Shown here: positions 13,583 to 17,648 of the stretch, piece after piece
Layout of the letters: the number at the start of each line of letters is the position of its first letter
Position numbering within the stretch: the stretch's first letter is position 1
Assembly: GCA_045536775.1 (NCBI GenBank)
Contig: JAZSOD010000037.1
Coordinates: 1-17,648 of the forward strand
Source: UBA4717 sp045536775
GTDB lineage: Bacteria > Bacillota > Clostridia > Oscillospirales > CAG-272
Direction of reading: 5' to 3'
Length of the DNA stretch: 17,648 nucleotides
Notes under the pieces: generated by a model
Seen by the model: the letters and a program-made list of their open reading frames with translations, nothing else
What the model was told of the DNA's origin: nothing
Databases searched by the model: none
Translations under genes and position numbers: made by a program

Positions 13583-13635
13583 ATGAGATATAATTACCGC
13601 TAAAGAAACAGGTATGGCTCGGCATTAAATTCACA

Positions 13636-13754
13636 CGGCAGGAGCAAGCCCCTGCCCTACAAGCAAATTTCAAATCTCTTGTAGGGGCGACCATCGGTCG
13701 TCCGCAAGAACGAACGGCGGGAGCAAGCCCCCGCCCTACAAGCAAATTCTAAAT
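13636..13754. repeat. Two-unit direct repeat with GTAGGGGC-type palindromes
   Basis: A unit of about 40 nt (13636-13675 and 13715-13754) occurs twice, 79 nt apart. Both begin CGGCRGGAGCAAGCCCCYGC, where the A/G and T/C differences keep the hairpin paired, and continue CCCTACAAGCAAATT. CCCTACAAG (13655-13663) also pairs with CTTGTAGGG (13678-13686). A related copy is at 1346-1383. Confidence 0.75.
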
Positions 13755-13773
13755 TTTATCTCAAAACGAAATT

Positions 13774-14071
13774 ATGCGCCCACAATTCCGCATAGTGTGA
13801 AAACAACCATGTCGCGAGGGATTCCAAAGGGGCGGGTAGCACCCGCTGGCATGGCGCGCGTATTGCTTTGCGGCAAGTGAAATCTTAACCCGTACCCTGA
13901 TATTTCCAAAAGCCTCTCACTTTGGGAGAGGTGGCACGCGAAGCGTGACGGAGAGGGTTTCCTTTGGCGAGGAGGAGTTTTTTAAGAGGAGGCATCGAGC
14001 CTCCTCTTAAATGCTTCTTCTCGTTCTTTTCTGTGCATACAGAAAAGGACAAATCAACCTCAAATTCCGCA
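13774..14071 (-). repeat. Multi-hairpin intergenic repeat, copy B (with insertion)
   Basis: Read on the minus strand it repeats the order of copy A. Hairpin CTTTTCTGT/ACAGAAAAG with loop ATGC is at 14047-14026, TAAGAGGAGGC/GCCTCCTCTTA with loop TCGAT at 14009-13983, then CCAAAGG (13967-13961) and CCTTTGG (13830-13824), then AATCCCTCGCG. Copy A has 8 nt between the last two arms; copy B has 130 nt there, carrying a second repeat type (CCTCTC/GAGAGG and CACGC/GCGTG hairpins, 13913-13957). No gene was found in this part of the 13542-14220 gap. Confidence 0.8.
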
Positions 14072-14136
14072 AAACAAAATCAAGTTATACTCTTTTTCAT
14101 AACATTAAAGTTTTTCTCAAAAATTTTCTTTCGCTA

Positions 14137-14164
14137 TTGAAATTGCAAAAATTTGTGGTATAAT
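14137..14164 (+). promoter_or_regulatory. Extended -10 sigma-A promoter of gpmI
   Basis: TTGAAA (14137-14142), a 16-nt spacer ending TGG and a perfect TATAAT (14159-14164) predict a start near 14171 and a 50-nt leader. The wider box (14134-14167) matches the tRNA-Arg promoter at 30 of 34 positions. Confidence 0.9.
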
Positions 14165-14220
14165 ATATAGCGATTGCAATAATTTATTATTATATCTCAC
14201 ACTTTTTGGAGGACATTAAA

Positions 14221-15870
14221 ATGGCAGAACTTAAAAAGCTTGCCGGCTTTAAGGGCGTTGACGGCCCCGTGGTCACTATAGTTATGGACGGCATCGGTAT
14301 CGCCCCCGAAAGCGAGGGTAACGCTGTTGAAAGCGCTTATACCCCCACTCTTGATATGCTTAAAGCTAACTACCCTATGGTAAAGCTCAAGGCTCACGGT
14401 ATGGCTGTCGGACTTCCCTCTGACGACGATATGGGTAACTCCGAGGTAGGCCACAACGCTCTCGGCGCAGGTCAGGTCTTCGCTCAGGGTGCAAAGCTCG
14501 TTACTCAGTCTATCGAAACAGGCAAAATATTTGCGTCTGACTCGTGGAAAGCCGTTATAAGCAACGTGCAGAGCGGCTCTACTCTCCACTTCCTCGGACT
14601 CTTCTCCGACGGTAACGTTCACTCTCACATCGATCACCTCAAGGCGCTTATCCTCAAGGCTAAGGACGAAAATGTAAAGACGGTAAGAATTCACATTCTT
14701 ATCGACGGACGTGACGTCGGCGAGACCTCTGCTCTTGAATACATCAGACCCTTTGAAGAATTCCTTTCTTCCATCAGAAGCGCTGACTTCGACGTTATGA
14801 TCGCGTCGGGCGGCGGACGTATGAAGATCACTATGGACCGTTACGAAGCTGACTGGAGCATGGTAGAGCTCGGCTGGAAGACCCACGTTCTCGGCGAAGG
14901 CAGACAGTTTGCAAGTGCAGAAGAGGCTGTTGTCGCTTACAGAGAAGAATACAAGGTCATTGACCAGGATCTCCCCCCCTTCGTTATCGCACGCGACGGC
15001 AAGCCCGTCGGCACGGTAAACGACGGCGACAGCGTTGTTTTCTACAACTTCCGCGGCGACCGTTCTATTGAAATTTCAAAGGCGTTTGAGGACGAGGTGT
15101 TCACCAAATTCGACCGCGTACGCTTCCCCAAGGTAGTTTACGCAGGCATGCTTGAGTATGACGGAGATCTCCACATTCCGAGCCGCTACCTCGTTTCTCC
15201 CCCCGAGATCACAAACACCATGGGCGAGTATCTCGCTGATATGAAGATACCTCAGCTCGCTATCTCCGAGACCCAGAAATACGGTCACGTTACCTACTTC
15301 TGGAACGGCAACAAGTCGGGCAAGTTCAGCGAGGAATATGAGACCTACATTGAGGTTCCCTCCGACGTTATCCCGTTCGAGCAGAGACCCTGGATGAAGA
15401 GCGCAGAGATCACCGACAAGCTCATCGAGTGCTTGAAGTCGGGCAAGTACAAGTACCTCCGCGTTAACTTCCCGAACGGCGATATGGTCGGTCACACAGG
15501 TAACCTTCTCGCTACGAGGATCGGCGTTGAATCTGTTGACCTTGAACTCAAGAGAATTCTCGACGTAGTAGATTCTCTCGGCGGCGTTGCGATAATCACC
15601 GCAGACCACGGTAACGCTGACGAAATGTACGAGATCGACAAGAAGACCAAGGCTCCCAAGGCAGACAAGAACGGATGCTTCAAGGCTAAGACAAGCCACA
15701 CTCTCAATCCCGTTCCCTGCTTCATCTACGACAACAAGAACAAGGGCGCATACACCGTTAAGGCAGATGACGGCAGCTTCGGACTTTCAAACGTTGCGGC
15801 GACCGTTGTAAACCTTCTCGGCTACGAGGCTCCCTCCATGTGGGACACTTCCATTATTGAGATTGAGTAA
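14221..15870 (+). CDS. gpmI: 2,3-bisphosphoglycerate-independent phosphoglycerate mutase
   Basis: This enzyme interconverts 3- and 2-phosphoglycerate in glycolysis and gluconeogenesis with a two-metal (usually Mn2+) alkaline-phosphatase-type site. Visible site residues are D23 in VMDGIGIAPE, the phosphorylated serine S74 in MGNSEVGHNALGAG, LIDGRDVGETS (160-170), D421 and H425 in NGDMVGHTG, D462 and H463 in TADHGNADEM, and H493 in TSHTLNP. At 549 residues it is longer than the roughly 510 of the Bacillus type, with a lysine-rich insert (about 471-490) before the final histidine. The frame extends to a TTG at 14206, but GGAGG with 8-nt spacing selects ATG 14221. Optimal-looking codons, a strong promoter and its own terminator suggest a highly expressed single gene. 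Confidence 0.96.
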   Translation: MAELKKLAGFKGVDGPVVTIVMDGIGIAPESEGNAVESAYTPTLDMLKANYPMVKLKAHGMAVGLPSDDDMGNSEVGHNALGAGQVFAQGAKLVTQSIETGKIFASDSWKAVISNVQSGSTLHFLGLFSDGNVHSHIDHLKALILKAKDENVKTVRIHILIDGRDVGETSALEYIRPFEEFLSSIRSADFDVMIASGGGRMKITMDRYEADWSMVELGWKTHVLGEGRQFASAEEAVVAYREEYKVIDQDLPPFVIARDGKPVGTVNDGDSVVFYNFRGDRSIEISKAFEDEVFTKFDRVRFPKVVYAGMLEYDGDLHIPSRYLVSPPEITNTMGEYLADMKIPQLAISETQKYGHVTYFWNGNKSGKFSEEYETYIEVPSDVIPFEQRPWMKSAEITDKLIECLKSGKYKYLRVNFPNGDMVGHTGNLLATRIGVESVDLELKRILDVVDSLGGVAIITADHGNADEMYEIDKKTKAPKADKNGCFKAKTSHTLNPVPCFIYDNKNKGAYTVKADDGSFGLSNVAATVVNLLGYEAPSMWDTSIIEIE

Positions 15871-15876
15871 ATTCGG

Positions 15877-15907
15877 ATCACCCCTGCTTTGTCAGGGGTG
15901 ATTTTTT
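15877..15907 (+). terminator. Intrinsic terminator of gpmI
   Basis: ATCACCCCTG, loop CTTTGT and CAGGGGTGAT form a perfect 10-bp stem followed by six T's, 6 nt after the gpmI stop. Confidence 0.95.
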
Positions 15908-15934
15908 GTTAAATTTTTATCTTTTGTTTTTATA

Positions 15935-15963
15935 TTGAAATATGTCCTATTATGATGTATAAT
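15935..15963 (+). promoter_or_regulatory. Sigma-A promoter of the rnf operon
   Basis: TTGAAA (15935-15940), a 17-nt spacer and a perfect TATAAT (15958-15963) lie just after the gpmI terminator and predict a start near 15970, giving a leader of about 24 nt before rnfC. Confidence 0.88.
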
Positions 15964-15993
15964 ATTTCTAAATATATATCTTGAGGTGACGAA

Positions 15994-17346
15994 ATGGTAG
16001 CCAAAACCTTCCGAGGCGGCGTTCATATGGATGAGCACAAAAACACCGAGCACTGCCGAATAGAAAAACTGCCTGCTCCCGAACGGGTCTACATACCTAT
16101 GTCTCAGCATATCGGCGCGCACTGCAAGCCCGTTGTTGCACTCGGCGACACCGTCAACAAGGGACAGCTCATCGGAAGCGCAGAGTCGGGACTCTTCTGT
16201 CCCATACACTCCAGCGTTTCGGGCAAGGTAGTCGCGATCGAGGAAACGAAGATGACCTCGGGCACGACGGTTGTGAGCGTGGTTATTGAAAACGATTTTG
16301 AAAACAGACTCGATCCATCGGTCAAGCCCTTTGAAAAGAAGCTTACGGAAGCTTCCGCCGATGAGATCATTGAAATAGTCAAAAACGCAGGCATATCGGG
16401 TATGGGCGGTGCGTCCTTCCCGTCATTTGCGAAAATATCGTCTGCTCTCGGCAAGGTTCAAACCCTTATAATAAACTGCGCCGAGTGCGAGCCGTTTATT
16501 ACGGCTAACCACCGCCTTCTTTTAGAGATGCCTGCCAACGTCATAAACGGAACGAAAATTCTCTTAAAAGCACTCGGGCTCAAAGAAGCCATTATCGCAA
16601 TCGAGGACAACAAACCCGACGCTATCAAAAAAGTATCCGAGCTTGTCAAGAGCAGTCGCATGATACGCGTTGAGGTACTTAAAACCAAGTATCCCCAGGG
16701 CGACGAGCGTCAGCTTATTTACGCGCTAACGGGCAAGGAGCTTCCCGCAGGAAAGCTCCCCGCAGACGTCGGCTGCGTGGTATTCAACGCAGAGACATGC
16801 TCGTGCGTATTTAACGCGTTTGCTCACGGTATGCCCTTAATTGAGAGGATAGTCACGGTTGACGGCGACTGCGTCAAGACCCCGAAAAATCTTCTCGTTC
16901 CGATAGGCACGCCCTACTCAAAGCTCATCGACTACTGCGGCGGTCTTGTAAAGGAGCCGTGGAAAATAGTAAACGGCGGTCCTATGATGGGTACGTGTCA
17001 ATGGGATATAAACGCGCCGGTTACCAAGGGAACCTCGGCAATACTCGTTTTATCGAACGCATTTGACAAAAAGTACGAAATGGATCCCACCTGCATCAGA
17101 TGCGGACGCTGCGTGCGCGGGTGTCCCATGCACCTGCTCCCAAGCTACCTCGCCATCTTCGGCGCACAGGGCAAGCTCGAGCTTGCCGAGGAGTTTGACG
17201 TTATGAGCTGTGTTGAATGCGGCTCATGCTCGTACAACTGCCCCGGAAACGTCCCGATAGTCCAGCTTATCAGAGCCACAAAGGGACAGATAAACGATAT
17301 CAAGCGCGCTAAGGCTGCTGCCCTGAACGCTTCAAAAACAAACTGA
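15994..17346 (+). CDS. rnfC: Electron transport complex subunit RnfC
   Basis: RnfC is the NADH-binding, Fe-S peripheral subunit of the membrane Rnf complex, which couples ferredoxin:NAD+ electron transfer to Na+ or H+ pumping. The 450 residues start with the family-typical TFRGGVH. They show the SLBB/barrel-sandwich region (about 30-100), the flavin/NADH-binding part with GISGMGGASFP (133-143) and INCAECEP (160-167), and two [4Fe-4S] sites, CIRCGRCVRGCP (cysteines 367, 370, 373, 377) and CVECGSCSYNCP (406, 409, 412, 416). The short C-terminus is typical of clostridial rather than long proteobacterial forms. GAGGTGA precedes the ATG. rnfD follows after 17 nt, so this is the first gene of an rnfCD... 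operon with its own promoter. Confidence 0.96.
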   Translation: MVAKTFRGGVHMDEHKNTEHCRIEKLPAPERVYIPMSQHIGAHCKPVVALGDTVNKGQLIGSAESGLFCPIHSSVSGKVVAIEETKMTSGTTVVSVVIENDFENRLDPSVKPFEKKLTEASADEIIEIVKNAGISGMGGASFPSFAKISSALGKVQTLIINCAECEPFITANHRLLLEMPANVINGTKILLKALGLKEAIIAIEDNKPDAIKKVSELVKSSRMIRVEVLKTKYPQGDERQLIYALTGKELPAGKLPADVGCVVFNAETCSCVFNAFAHGMPLIERIVTVDGDCVKTPKNLLVPIGTPYSKLIDYCGGLVKEPWKIVNGGPMMGTCQWDINAPVTKGTSAILVLSNAFDKKYEMDPTCIRCGRCVRGCPMHLLPSYLAIFGAQGKLELAEEFDVMSCVECGSCSYNCPGNVPIVQLIRATKGQINDIKRAKAAALNASKTN

Positions 17347-17363
17347 TACGGGAGGAGAATATT

Positions 17364-17648
17364 ATGGAAAATCTGACGAGATCCGGCGAATACTCAGAGC
17401 TTCTGACGGTTTCGCCGTCACCTCACATAAAGCATCCCGACACGACTCGCTCGATCATGATATGCGTTCTTATATCCCTCCTACCTGCTACCGTATGGGG
17501 TGTTATGACCTTCGGATTCCGTTCACTCACCCTTTCGGCAGTATCCGTGATCGCCTGTATGCTTTTTGAGTTCATTTACCAGCTTTTACTCAAAAAGCCC
17601 ATTACCATACTTAACTTTTCAACAACAATAACAAGTCGGAGGCCAAGC
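17364..17648 (+). CDS. rnfD: Electron transport complex subunit RnfD (3' truncated by window end)
   Basis: The ATG has GGAGGAG about 7 nt upstream and lies 17 nt after rnfC. The visible 95 residues begin with a short polar stretch containing VSPSPHIKHPDTTRSIM, matching the RnfD/NqrB N-terminus. Two membrane segments follow (about 31-51 and 56-77), then LLLKKPITILNFSTTIT, which fits the first cytoplasm-to-membrane return of the family. The last residues SRRPS do not look like the GLLLA-type helix normally expected next, so the final dozen bases may be an assembly-edge error. The flavin-attachment threonine lies beyond the window. Function: membrane subunit of the ion-pumping ferredoxin:NAD+ oxidoreductase. 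Confidence 0.9.
   Translation, partial: MENLTRSGEYSELLTVSPSPHIKHPDTTRSIMICVLISLLPATVWGVMTFGFRSLTLSAVSVIACMLFEFIYQLLLKKPITILNFSTTITSRRPS

Noticed and set aside
13636..13754. CRISPR array
   Set aside because: Only two repeat units with internal palindromes and AT-rich extensions, no further evenly spaced units and no cas genes.
14197..14886. 229-codon minus-strand frame opposite gpmI
   Set aside because: Antisense to the conserved gpmI catalytic region, with no initiation signals.

Overview
The window looks like a chromosomal piece from an endospore-lineage gut-type clostridium, probably near Oscillospiraceae/Ruminococcaceae. The reasons are a SpoIIID sporulation regulator, a GlgC/GlgD pair of ADP-glucose pyrophosphorylase subunits, an Rnf complex, moderate G+C with AT-rich promoters, and dispersed 'GTAGGGGC'-type intergenic repeats. 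Species was not determined. Both ends are cut: the 3' end of a plus-strand gene lies at the left and the 5' part of rnfD at the right.

Layout. 1-339 is the C-terminal part of a plus-strand gene, converging on a minus-strand SLOG/YpsA-like gene (366-857) across a shared terminator. Upstream of the SLOG gene on the minus strand, 877-1109 holds a promoter, a long nested stem structure that starts at the predicted transcription start, an antiterminator-like pairing and an intrinsic terminator with a UUCG loop. Behind it lie two terminators and a tRNA-Arg(CCU) with its own promoter. A TIM-barrel sugar isomerase/epimerase-type gene follows (1447-2304, minus).

2538-11270 is a minus-strand glycogen block. 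In transcription order it is glgC, glgD, glgA, glgP, tightly spaced, then after a 0.5 kb repeat-bearing gap a cytoplasmic GH13 alpha-glucan hydrolase. GlgC and GlgD make ADP-glucose, GlgA elongates the glucan, GlgP releases glucose-1-phosphate, and the GH13 enzyme probably trims branched or short glucans. No branching enzyme (glgB) is in the window. recQ lies 47 nt upstream of glgC with no visible terminator between, and spoIIID lies upstream of recQ.

13542-14220 is a repeat-rich gap. From 14221 the plus strand carries gpmI (glycolytic phosphoglycerate mutase, with a strong promoter and terminator), then rnfC and the start of rnfD (ferredoxin:NAD+ oxidoreductase, ion-pumping) from their own promoter.

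The most interesting items are the candidate regulatory RNA in front of the SLOG gene, and a multi-hairpin repeat present in two inverted copies flanking the glycogen/recQ/spoIIID segment, with a compensatory base-pair change between copies. Everything here is read by eye; no alignment, folding or database search was run.
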